From: Pycnopodia helianthoides
Taxonomy: Eukaryota > Echinodermata > Asteroidea > Forcipulatida > Asteriidae
DNA: 64,000 bases
Assembly (NCBI GenBank): GCA_032158295.1
Contig: CM063258.1
Span: 6,466,583 to 6,530,582 of the forward strand
Direction: 5' to 3'
The notes beneath the pieces were generated by a model. It was not told the origin of the DNA and did no database searches. It was given only the letters and a program-made list of their open reading frames with translations. Below are positions 10,010 to 19,854 of this stretch, piece by piece. Numbering within the stretch: position 1 is the stretch's first letter; each line of letters begins with the position of its first letter. The translations under genes and the position numbers were made by a program.

Positions 10010-13000
10010 ATGGACGTTCCCATCGACGAATCGTACGGCAAGCAGAAAGCCCGACAGACACGTATTCTGAGCAGTTACTTGGAAGTGGCTGATCAGCTGC
10101 CCAGTCAGCGGGCCTGGGAGACGGGTCGTGGGAGCGAAGAATGGGACGAGATACTTGACCGTGCGGATGACATTGTCCCGACCTGCTGCACGCAAGAAGC
10201 AGCCCGCTACTGCAACGTCGACGAAGCCACACTCCCATTCAAGCTGCTCTATATTTTCTTTCGAGGGGGGATTGCGTGCATCTCCCCATATCTGACCGTG
10301 TTTATGACCTTCATGTCTCTGCCGCCCTCCACGACCGGTATTCTCCTGGCCATCCCGAGCCTGGTCACAACGGTCCTTACCCCAGTTTGTGGTGTCCTGG
10401 CGGACCGCTGCAGCGGCCGCAAGGCAATACTCATCCTATTCTTATCACTGTGGATACTGTGCATCTTATGTGTTAACTTCTTCCAACCACCAGAGCAGGC
10501 GTCGTGTATGGCGATTGCTGAAAAACTGCAGGGTGTCTCTCGTCATCTCAAAACAGGAACGCAAGAGCAATTCAATAAGTGTCTGAACACTTCCGTGGTT
10601 AGTGAGCCTGACCCCATCCGCTACAAACAAGCCATCACGAGCTTGCTACATCTTCCCTTTGAGAGTACATGCAAACCATTGACCGGTACTGAAGACCAAC
10701 AGTCTCCACTAAACTCACCCCGTGACGATATCAACTTCTTCAAGGAACTCTTCCTGCCGTGGTCCGCGCAACCGCTCGGCCCGACGAGCGGCGATATCGG
10801 CATAGGTTTGTTGTTCGAGAGGACAAGCCTCATGCGGACATTCGTGACTGTCTTCGTCTTGCTGAGTCTAGGGGAGGTAATGCAACGACCGACGCTGTCT
10901 CTCACCGATACAGCCACATTGAACGAGCTAGGGGAACAGTCTTGGGATCGGTACGGATGGCAACGGTCATTCGGCTCGGCTGGCTTCGCTGTATAGTAAG
11001 TGGTGATCAATGTTTAATTTGCTTCCGTCAGTTCTTGTGTTTTCGGACACCATTTCCACTTTAAAACCCTTGATATTAGTGCGGGAGTAACCCAAACGAA
11101 TTAGACAAACGCAAGACGGTTCCACTAGTTTCTGGCTCCCCTAAAGCCAAAAGTTTTGATTGGCAGGGGGAGGGGTGTTGAAACACTCAGAATCTAGCAC
11201 AGGATGTCAGCAATATACCTGGAAGCCTACTATGAAGAACGGTTGGCTCCAATTGTTATCAGAGGTGCAGAATGACCTGGCCGTTTGCAAACTCTGTTTG
11301 TCTGTATACACGGAGTGTATGAGTAAAAATACTTTCAGCCTCTCGAAAAAATACACAACTGTGGATCCTTATCCCGATCTAAGATATGTTGAATGGTCCA
11401 GTCTAGGATATCAACGACCCCCCCCCCCCGGGGGAGAAAACAGTGAAATAAATTAAATGTTTGCCATGACTTAGTGTTAACATCGCCCACTTAACCTTGC
11501 AGAGTGCCATCGAGCTCTTTCCAAGTGTTCGTTCTAAACTAAATAGTCAGTATTATGTCATTTTTATTTGTGTTTAAAATCCTTTACCAACCTTTATAGT
11601 ACTACCTCGAACTTCCTGTATGACGAGGTTTCTGTAAAGAAAAGAAAATCCTGTTTTTGAAATGCTGTTTCAAATATATGGAAAACCGAAATATTAGGCC
11701 AGGTCTTTGATGAACGTACACAAAAAACATTGTCTGTTTCTAACTTTTACTCAGATTGGTAACGTTTACACTCATATGAAACATTATCAGTGGCACTACC
11801 TGCCTCAAGTTTCCTTATCTTGTGATCTTTCCTGCAGATAAGCCTTGACTCTTTTTAAACCCTCCTGTATTTTGCAGTTCAATAGCTATAGCGTTCTTCC
11901 TCAGTGTTCTTCGATTCCCGCGCACCATCTGCGGTATCGAGATTGAAGTAGTCGATTATCGCATCTGTACCGTCATGTTCGGTGGTACCGTGGCCTGTGC
12001 CTTCGGTCTGCTCTTCGCGTGCTGCTTTAAATTCAAGGTAGGTTTAAGCATAGAGAAAGGACCACGGTTTAAGTTTCGTTTTTTCTCCGATTTTTAATCC
12101 TTTGGACATTCCCTCCCCCTCCACTTGTTATTGTACCCGTTATCTTAATAGACCGATCCATTAAGCCCCACCCTCATGACATATTGACCAATCACAGCAT
12201 TGGCTGCATCATCACTGCACCCATGGTGCATCTCTCCAATGCCACACTTGCCACACTCACGACATGAACTTGCGCGCTTTAAGTATACGCGCGCACGCAC
12301 GCATGTTTGCTTTTCTAATGGGATTTTAGCGTGTCGGACTCTTGTCGGACTTTCGGTGGCGTAGCCAAGGTTGTGATTGGTCAACAAGAAAGGGGGCGGA
12401 GCTTAATGAATCGGTCTTTTACTTGCCTCCATGAAATTTAAAGGATGTCCTGGCACTTTTCATTTGAATTAATTACAGTATTACACAACGGCGGAATACA
12501 AGTTTAGCAACGTCTTACCAGCGATTCGCTCCGGTTACTACGGGTCAGTGATGGCGACTGCGTTTGCCCTAGCGGTATGCAACGGATGTGTCAATGGTTA
12601 CTTTTTCTGGCATCTGCGTAATTTAGGTAAGGTTATTAATACAAATTTCTTTCAAAGTTAACAAGGTATATTCTACAGGAGAACTTTGTGTAATCGTCTC
12701 GAGTAGTGTAAATCGATACCAGCGAAATTGTAAACTCATAAATGTAGAGTCGAATAACTTATCTCCTTTGCATAAAACATAACAGCGCTTTGGTGTTTAA
12801 GCAGATGCTTAGCTAATGCAGACATACGAAATGGTCGGCTTTCTGTTTTATAGTTTATGCAAAGGTCTGAACCCATAATCCTTTGAGTGCATGTTGAGTA
12901 TATAATTCGGGCCCACAACTTACTTAAGTTATTATTAGTTAGTAGACGGTTTGAACCCATGACCTTTTAAATTTTTAATACAAGTTAGTCCAGGATTCGA

Positions 13001-16000
13001 ACCCAAAACCTTTTTAATGCAAGTTGGTGCAAGATTCGAACCCACAACCCTTTTCGGGATTCAATTAACCCAAAACATTTTGTGAGCATGTTAGTTTGGG
13101 ATTCGAACCCATAACCTTTTGTATATACGCACTTTGTAACAAGAGGATTCGAACAACCATCGTTTTAAGTCAAGTTAGTTCCGGATTCGAACCCATAACA
13201 TTTTGAACTCAGGTAATCAGAGGATTCGAACCCGTTTAATACCCGTTTAATGCAAGTTAGGAGCCTATGAACCTTTGGTATGCACTTATAGAGGATTCTA
13301 ACCCACAACCTTTTTATAGTACAAGTTAGTTCATATTCAAACTCATCACCCCGGCCCTTTGTATGCAATTAAGAAGAGGATTCGAACCCTCGACCTTTTT
13401 AAAAGTCATTACAAGTTGAGGATTCGAACCCAGAACATTTCAATGTATGCACAGCAGTCTGACTGTTGTTTTTATCCGCGTGGTTCTTTTTTTCCTTACG
13501 ACCCACCAGGAGCTACGGAGTTCACCGTGGGTCTTATCCTAGCCATACGGGCAGGCTCGGAGCTGTTGCTTGCCTTCCATACACCGAGACTCATACAGTG
13601 TCTAGGGCACGTGGAGCTACTCGTCGTGGGGCTTCTTGCGTATTTCGTCCGTTTCGTTTGCTATGCTTGCATCGTCAACCCTTGGTTGTTTCTACCCGTC
13701 GAAGTCCTACATGGTAAGTTCGCATATCATTTATTTGCACTTCTGGAATTATTATGTCACCCAGAATTGTTTTATTTTTTATTTTGAACAAACAAACATG
13801 ACCAATTTTAGATACTGGTGTTCATTTAGAATTTCAAATATTCACCTGATTTCCGTTTTGTTTTATTGTCAATTTAATAATTAATTGTTAATAATGTGCC
13901 ATAAAAAAACTTTAAATCACAGTTACCGGTACTTGTTCATTTGAATTTTGTTTAGTTAAATCCTGTTTCTACATTTGCCAAGCTGCATGTCCTTGTTTTA
14001 CTGCAGCACCTATTGAAATAGAGATTTAACTTTCCTTGTTGTGATTGATTTCTTATGAATGCTTTTCTGTCGTCTCTGGATTCATTTATATCAACAGTTA
14101 TTTTCAAAAGTGGAAATGAGTATCAAATGATTTTATAAACTTTTGCAAAAACAATATTTTGTCTCTATCTAGAGTAGCTTCTTCTCCTTTCATCCTTCCA
14201 CCTCTATGAGTTTCTAGTTATGGTTTACCTTCTTGTTCCGTCCTAGCTCGTTAGGTCGTGTTTGCTTTGATTGTTTGCCCTATTCCATTCCCTGTCTGTC
14301 CTGTACGATCTATTGTAACTTATAATTTCTGTTAGGAATGCCAGTATCTTGTCTTATAAAAATATTTCTATACAAGACTGGGGGCCAATTTCATAACGCT
14401 GCTTAACGGTCAGCAAATTTTCGTGCTCACAGGTTTGCAAGAAAATTGGGCGGCCAGCCTGCGCGTTCACCATGGATTTGCATTGTTGCGTCTTTCATTT
14501 TCATACTGACAGTATACGCACTAAGGTTAACATGCCTTTTCGTTCGCTTAATACAGTAAGCAGTGCTGTGAAATGGAAACTCGCACAGTAAGCACACAAT
14601 TGGTCGTTAAGCAGCTCTATGAAATTGGGCCTAGGTCTTTTGAAAATGCCTCCATGTTTGCCTCTGCTTCATTGTGTCTCATACATTTGTTATTGTAGTA
14701 GTTCTGTACACAACTTTGTTCAATTTACCCTCTCTAGAATTACTTGTATTACACATTTTGCAAAGTGGAATAAACGTTGAATTGAATTGAATTAAATGTA
14801 TCCTCGTTCCAGGAATGTCTATCGCTCTGACGTGGAATGTCTTAGTGTGTTTTATGAGCCGGTCGGTACCCATGGAGTGCATGGCAACGCTGCAGGGATT
14901 CCTAAGTGGGATGTACTTTGGGCTTGGTCAAGGAGTCGGAACACTCATCAGTGGCTTCTTGGTGTCAGCTTACGGGGCGTCCATCACGTTCTACGCTTTC
15001 TCCGTTGCCATCTTGTGTTATTCGGTCGTTTTCGTCATAATTTTTACGGTACGATCTACAAGATTTGCCTTTGTCCCCTCTTGTTCTTTTTGTAATTAAC
15101 AATTTGCGTATGATCAGGTTGGCTCGGGGTAACCAGGTTGGCTCAGTGGGCTTCTTTCCCTTCCTTTCACCTCTGTGGACACCGGTTTGAATCCCACCCC
15201 AGTCCGGAGCCTTTCACAGACCATTTTTATTTTAAGTATAAAGTTGGGTCACACCATTTCTACCTCCATGGTCTCACACAAAGTGCAGATACTGGTCCTT
15301 GACAATAACTAATGTTGGCAATGTGCCTAAAAAAGCTTTATACAGGATTAGTAAGGATAAAAACATAAGTGTTTAATTTAGTCTGAAAGCTTACTGATTA
15401 TGAAGTTCACTAGAACCATTTTTTCTGCGCAGTATTTCCATCTGAAATGAAGTCACATTCGACAAAAATATATATCTGGAAACCTCAAAAACGGAACAGC
15501 TGATTTCGGTTGTTACAACCAAAGTGAAGGACAGTACCTGCTGAATATTTTGCATGGTCTTTAGAACTATTTTCTCCTGACTCACACAACGGATTAAGCC
15601 CACATTTTCACAGGTTTGTTAATTCATGTACATCGTCGATCAAAACTTGAACACTGTGTGTATTTTGTCAGCTCTACCAGTCCTGTATAATACCATCAAC
15701 AGATTTTAGAGTTTAATGCAAGTATTTTTATGACAAAATGAGACGAAACTATAGTACAGCCGGACTTTGATTTCCAAAGAGGCCTAAAATCGAGACTACA
15801 GTTTGAGTAACATTGTTTAAAGGAACATTACAAAATTGGTAGTTGTAAAATATACTTTTGATCACAGATTTACATAAAACTTACACGATCTAATGATGAT
15901 GATAGTATAAAACATCCCCTGAAATATTTCTGTCTAAAATGCCATATTTGATGAGAAATGAATAAACTAATTTTCCGATTGGAGTTTATCGCTCAGTGAG

Positions 16001-16294
16001 CGTTTTATTCGTTTGTTGAACCTATATGGTTTCATGCAAATGTGTAATCGGTTTTTCACTATTTTCTCGTGACCCAGATGGCCGATCGATCTCAAACTTC
16101 TACAGGTTTGTCAGTTTATGTATATGGTGGATTACATAAAGTGCTTACACTGCCAGCAACTGTTTTGTTAGCAAAAACCAATTCTGTAATGTTCTTTTAA
16201 TGGCTGTTTCCGTTTGTTTCTGCAGATATCTAAGCAACCAAAAAGACCTGTGAGTAGCTACCAGATGATGCCACTTAAAGACCCTCCATGGTAA
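10010..16294 (+). CDS. MFSD6-like major facilitator transporter, paralogue 1 (six coding exons)
   Basis: Coding exons are 10010-10995, 11878-12037, 12479-12626, 13510-13713, 14813-15048 and 16226-16294. All introns are GT-AG, with phases 2, 0, 1, 1, 0, giving 600 residues. The N-terminus is hydrophilic (about 1-75). TM1 is at about 79-99 (KLLYIFFRGGIACISPYL) and TM2 at about 109-131. The MFS motif A loop GVLADRCSGRKAIL is at about 128-141, followed by TM3. A long Cys-containing loop covers about 158-265. The second half has a VEVLHG helix (exon 4) and LQGFLSGMYFGLGQGVG (exon 5), both typical of the MFS_1-like/MFSD6 family. The C-terminal tail is short (ends DPPW). Human MFSD6 is longer. It should be a 12-helix membrane protein; the substrate is unknown. 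ATG context is TCATGG with C at -3. Confidence 0.85.
10996..11877 (+). other. Intron 1 of transporter 1
   Basis: The intron starts GTAAGT and ends TTTTGCAG. It contains a C10 run at about 11421-11430. No repeat family or RNA gene was recognised inside. Confidence 0.7.
12149..12418. mobile_element. MITE in intron 2 of transporter 1
   Basis: Inverted arms AGACCGATCCATTAAGCCCC and GGGGCGGAGCTTAATGAATCGGTCT bound about 270 bp. The interior holds GCGCGCACGCACGC. No coding frame. It fills most of the 441-bp intron. Confidence 0.65.
12860..13440 (-). repeat. Degenerate array of tRNA B-box-like motifs in intron 3
   Basis: The plus strand repeats GGATTCGAACCC followed by CATAACCTTTT-like text about eleven times at irregular spacing of about 40-85 bp (for example near 12992, 13034, 13092, 13184, 13222, 13378 and 13421). 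The reverse complement GGGTTCGAATCC is the canonical B-box/T-loop of tRNA genes. No A-box or complete tRNA fold accompanies the units, so it is a tandem array derived from a tRNA-like or SINE fragment, not a set of tRNA genes. Confidence 0.8.
14384..14632. mobile_element. Palindromic MITE in intron 4 of transporter 1
   Basis: Left end GGGCCAATTTCATAACGCTG mirrors right end CAGCTCTATGAAATTGGGCC, and the match continues inward through CTTAACG. About 250 bp, non-coding. Confidence 0.75.
14640..14798 (+). repeat. Possible LINE 3' tail in intron 4
   Basis: The text ends in GGAATAAACGTTGAATTGAATTGAATT, a short tandem tail of the kind left by non-LTR elements, directly before the exon 5 acceptor. 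No coding portion remains, so the class is uncertain. Confidence 0.3.
15119..15230 (+). mobile_element. tRNA-derived SINE in intron 5 of transporter 1
   Basis: TTGGCTCAGTGGG (about 15138) matches an RNA polymerase III A-box (TGGCNNAGTGG). GGTTTGAATCC (15184) matches the B-box about 45 bp downstream, in the right order and spacing for a tRNA-like promoter. The 3' part runs into AT-rich sequence without a clear tail. Confidence 0.6.
15334..15692. mobile_element. F4-family MITE (TATACAGGATTGGT ends), copy 1
   Basis: Left end CTTTATACAGGATTAGTAAG mirrors right end CTACCAGTCCTGTATAATACC. Internal words TTTCGGTTGTTACAACCAAAG and GACTCACACAACGGATTAAG recur in the other F4 copies (about 21040-21340, 25018-25298, 32052-32418, 33941-34284). 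Confidence 0.7.
15817..16200 (-). mobile_element. F1-family MITE, copy 1
   Basis: This is a complete copy of the commonest element in the window. The ends are TTAAAGGAACATTACANAAT and its reverse complement. The interior holds GCTGGCAGTGTAAGCAC, GATCGATCGGCCATCTGG and ACGAGAAAATAGTG. TTAA is present at both ends. It stops 25 bp before exon 6 of transporter 1. Confidence 0.95.
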
Positions 16295-16365
16295 TCACAA
16301 GATGACGTCATCATCCTTTTTTTCATCATGTCTGCAATAACTCGTATATAACGTGTCTGTTTACC

Positions 16366-16371
16366 ATTAAA
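16366..16371 (+). terminator. Candidate polyadenylation signal ATTAAA of transporter 1
   Basis: ATTAAA lies 72 bp after the stop codon and is followed by a T/GT-rich stretch (TTGTAATTTTGATG, then a T10 run). This is the commonest variant of AATAAA. No transcript evidence. Confidence 0.5.
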
Positions 16372-16967
16372 TTGTAATTTTGATGTTTCAAACTTTTGAT
16401 TTTTTTTTTCTCGATACAAGAATTAGGCCCCAACCTCAAGGTTTTGAAAAACCATAGTTATACTTCTGCCGTTGACGGCGTGCGTCAAAATGACAATATA
16501 CTTTGACGCCATCTTTGGGATAATGCTTTGTTTTTGAACGAATCGGCCACACAAAACGGAGCTGCTCGAACAAATAATGTAACATGAGGGATGACGTCAC
16601 GAGGCTTTTTGCGAATTTTTCTGAAAAGCACTGGAGAGGGATTTTCACAATTGTTATTTATATAACTTTTAAAATCTTTTTTATCTCATGTGAACTCAGT
16701 TTCCTTATTGATTGAACATATTTTAAATGAATTTTAGCAAAGAGCACTTGTTGCCGTTTTCGTTCAAGCTGGTCTTTTAACTTAGTTGTTTAAAATGTTA
16801 AATGTCACCTGCAATGCATGCGGAAAAGTTACTTGAAATTTTACTTAACTAAAATATGAAAATAAACTTTGAAAATGCCCTTTACGGCTGAATTTCAACA
16901 ACAATCTTATTTGTAAGAAATTAGTAGCAACAAAAACATATTTTAATCACGGACACCAACCCTCGGA

Positions 16968-17007
16968 AATCTGAGAAACGATTCATGCATGAATCGTTTC
17001 TCAGATT
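16968..17007. repeat. Perfect 40-bp palindrome
   Basis: The half AATCTGAGAAACGATTCATG is followed by its exact reverse complement. A near-identical copy lies at 52480-52517 at the centre of a larger TIR element. Downstream words GCAGGATGCTTACTACC (about 17060) match 57660-57710, so 16900-17190 is a fragment of that family. Confidence 0.8.
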
Positions 17008-17207
17008 CAAATGTTGTTATCAATTTCTAATCAACGGGGGCATTTCAGACGAAATTATTTCGCAGGATGCTTACTACCATTACCATCTTCATAAAAAGTA
17101 GGCTTTCAGAAAACAATCATTTCTGGGTCATTACCACAGTAGGCCCCTAACTTTAGGTGCAGGGCAGTGTATCAATTCTTTTGACATAAAGTGTGCATTT
17201 CTGAACG

Positions 17208-17601
17208 TTAAAGGAACATTACAGAATTGTTTTTTGCTAACAAAACAGTTGCTGGCAGTGTAAGCACTTTATGTAATCCACCATATACATAAACTGACAA
17301 ACCTGTAGAAGTTTGAGATCGATCGGCCATCTGGGTCACGAGAAAATAGTGAAAAACCGATTACACATTTTGCATGAAATCATATAGATTCAACAAATGA
17401 ATAAAACGCTCACTAAGCGATAAACTCCAATCGAAAAATTACTTTATTCATTTCTCATAAAATATGGCATTTCAGACAGAAATATTTCAAGGGATGTTTT
17501 CTACTATCCTCATTATTAGACCGTGTAAGTTTTATGTAAATCTGTGATCAAAAGTATATTTTACAAGTTTTTTTCTTACCAATTCTGTAATGTTCCTTTA
17601 A
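17208..17601 (+). mobile_element. F1-family MITE, copy 2
   Basis: Full-length, with matching TTAAAGGAACATTACAGAAT ends and flanking TTAA. It lies in the spacer between the two transporter genes. Confidence 0.95.
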
Positions 17602-18762
17602 ACCTTGTTTTATCTGGTGTAAGCATTGGTACGACTGGTTCGTCACCATTCATTTTGTGATTCCTACTCAGTTCCACTGTTAGCCTACATTTTGTCTTGA
17701 TTAATGATAGCCGTTAGCAACTTTTTTTGATCTATGCTTTTTGTGATATATGGTTTCACTGTTTGACCATTTTTTGTTTGTTTGTTTAGTATTCATAGGT
17801 TTTACCACTGTACAATTTTATTCTATAATTTACATACTTTTGTGGTTTTTTTATTTAAAGATGTTTAATTTTGTCATTTTAACTACTGTTGTGTGACTTT
17901 GAGTCAAATAATCAACCTAAGTCAGTATAGTTGAATTGAATTTAATTTAATTATAGCCATATCAAGTTACAGTTATTACAATACATGCAATTGTTCGGTT
18001 TTTGCGGATTAAGCTCGGGTACATTGGAGGATCCAAGCAGTATGTAGTCGTGTTTTGGGCAAATCACAGCTCATGGCTTTAGCCTATCAGGTGCAGGGTT
18101 AATTTGTTTCTTGGGACCAATCAGTGCGGGTTTTAGAGGGGGGAAATGCACAAGTTATGCGTCATTCAGTCTCGGCGTTTGGAGCAAAAAGGGGAGGGCA
18201 AAGACAAAAAGTTGTTACTGAATGATAGTGATAGTGTTTTGTAATACACGGTGCTTTGAACTTTGTAATGGGTCAACCACTCTCTCTGATACCCCCAGAG
18301 GGTGGGATGTGCTGTATCTTTTATAGCACAAACACGGCTGTTCCCCACAGATTTTGACAATATCATTTTGGTTCGGGTCTGATTAGCCCTGGGTGCCCAT
18401 TATTGGATGGTCTGGGCACCAACAGTAATTGACGTACATGCACGCTGGACCTGAGTGCCATTGTATTATACAGTGTATTGGTGTTGTATTTATTTGGACC
18501 CTGTATATAAATCGTATATTGTCGATGCCCAAACTTTATTCGGTATCTGGCAAGTAAGTTTCGTTAAATTATTTGAAGCTGTGGCAAACATCACAAAGTT
18601 GTGTCCTGAATTTCATCCATTAATGAGTCCGAGTATAAGTTTAGAGAATGTGCTTTTCCGGTATCCAGTTTTTCTTATTCATGTCGAGATGACAAACACT
18701 GAGCTCATTGGTTGGTTGCCTATGGTGTTATTGCAGTGTTGTGGGTTCTTTTGACTTGTTGC
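17602..18762. other. Intergenic spacer between the transporters
   Basis: AT-rich DNA with T-rich runs and a GAATTGAATTTAATTTAATT stretch near 17930, possibly a retroelement tail. No coding exon was recognised on either strand. Confidence 0.5.
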
Positions 18763-19157
18763 TTAAAGGCACTGGACACTATTGGTAACTTTACTCAAAA
18801 TAATTGTTAACATAAAAACTTACTTGGTAACGAGCAATGGAGAGCTGTTGATAGTATAACACATTGTGAGAAACGGCTCCCTCTGAAGTAACGTAGTTTT
18901 TGAGAAAGAGGTAATTTCCCAGTAAAATATTTGAATTGATTTTGAGACCTCACGCGTGATGTCTCGAAATCAAGCATCTGAAAGCACACAACTTCGTGTG
19001 ACAAGGGTGTTTTTTCTTCCATTATTATCTCGCAACTTCAACGACCAATAATTGAGTTCAAATTTTCACAGGTTTGTTATTTTGTGCATATGTTGAGATA
19101 CACCAAGTGAGAAGACTGGTCTTTGACAATATTACCAAAGGTGTCCAGTGTCTTTAA
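18763..19157. mobile_element. F2-family MITE, copy 1
   Basis: Ends TTAAAGGCACTGGACACT and GTGTCCAGTGTCTTTAA. The interior carries ACACAACTTCGTGTGACAAG, GTTTTTGAGAAAGAGG and CAAATTTTCACAGGTTTG. A second copy is at 25917-26295. Confidence 0.85.
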
Positions 19158-19446
19158 GGGGAAAGGGCCCTCCTCCTTCATTTTTTCTAAAAAGGCAGGA
19201 CGCTAAACATTTGTTTTATTAATATTTTGCCTCAAGTATGGGAACATGGGGGATACCCTCTGTCACATATCAGGCACGGCATGTGTTCAATGATTTGTTA
19301 GTATCGACTGGGTGGGATGGGCATGATATCAGATCCATATGCACCACTTAGGAATGTTATTATTCTCAGAGAACAGTTCTGAGACAGACACAGGTGACAG
19401 TCACAGGTGGATGATGACATTGTGAATTTAGGAACTTAAAGGTACA

Positions 19447-19700
19447 TTGTACACGTTGCCTTGGATCGGGCGAGTTGGTCTATAAAAAGCGTTTGTTATA
19501 AAATGCATATGGTTAGAAAGATGTTTTAAAAGTAGAATACAATGATCCACACAAATACGCCTCGAAATTGCATGGTTTTTCCTTTAACTGGCAATTTTTG
19601 ACTCCACAAAATGGCCGACCGTGTTAGTTCACACGAAAAACATCTTTCACCCAATAATGGTGGCTAACTTTGGGGTAAACAAAACAGGCCGATTGCACAT
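19447..19700 (+). mobile_element. F5-family MITE with an internal TATA-like box
   Basis: TTAAAGGTACATTGTACACGTT, GTCTATAAAAAGCGTTTGTTAT and TTTTTGACTCCACAAAATGGC match the copy at 58123-58497. The right end is degraded. TATAAAAA at 19481-19488 lies about 370 bp before the first ATG of transporter 2, so it could contribute promoter sequence; that is inference. Confidence 0.6.
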
Positions 19701-19854
19701 CTAACAAAGCCGGACACATTACGCCATTTATTATTCGTGAGAGTTATCCCACGCATTCCGCCATTCATTGAAACCACAAACAATTCAGTTCGCTGAATTG
19801 GTATCCCACTGAATACAAGGTAAAAAGACGCAAATCACAAAGAATACCAGGCCC

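Noticed and set aside
12860..13440. Cluster of tRNA genes
   Set aside because: Only the B-box/T-loop part is repeated; A-box, anticodon arm and acceptor stems are missing.
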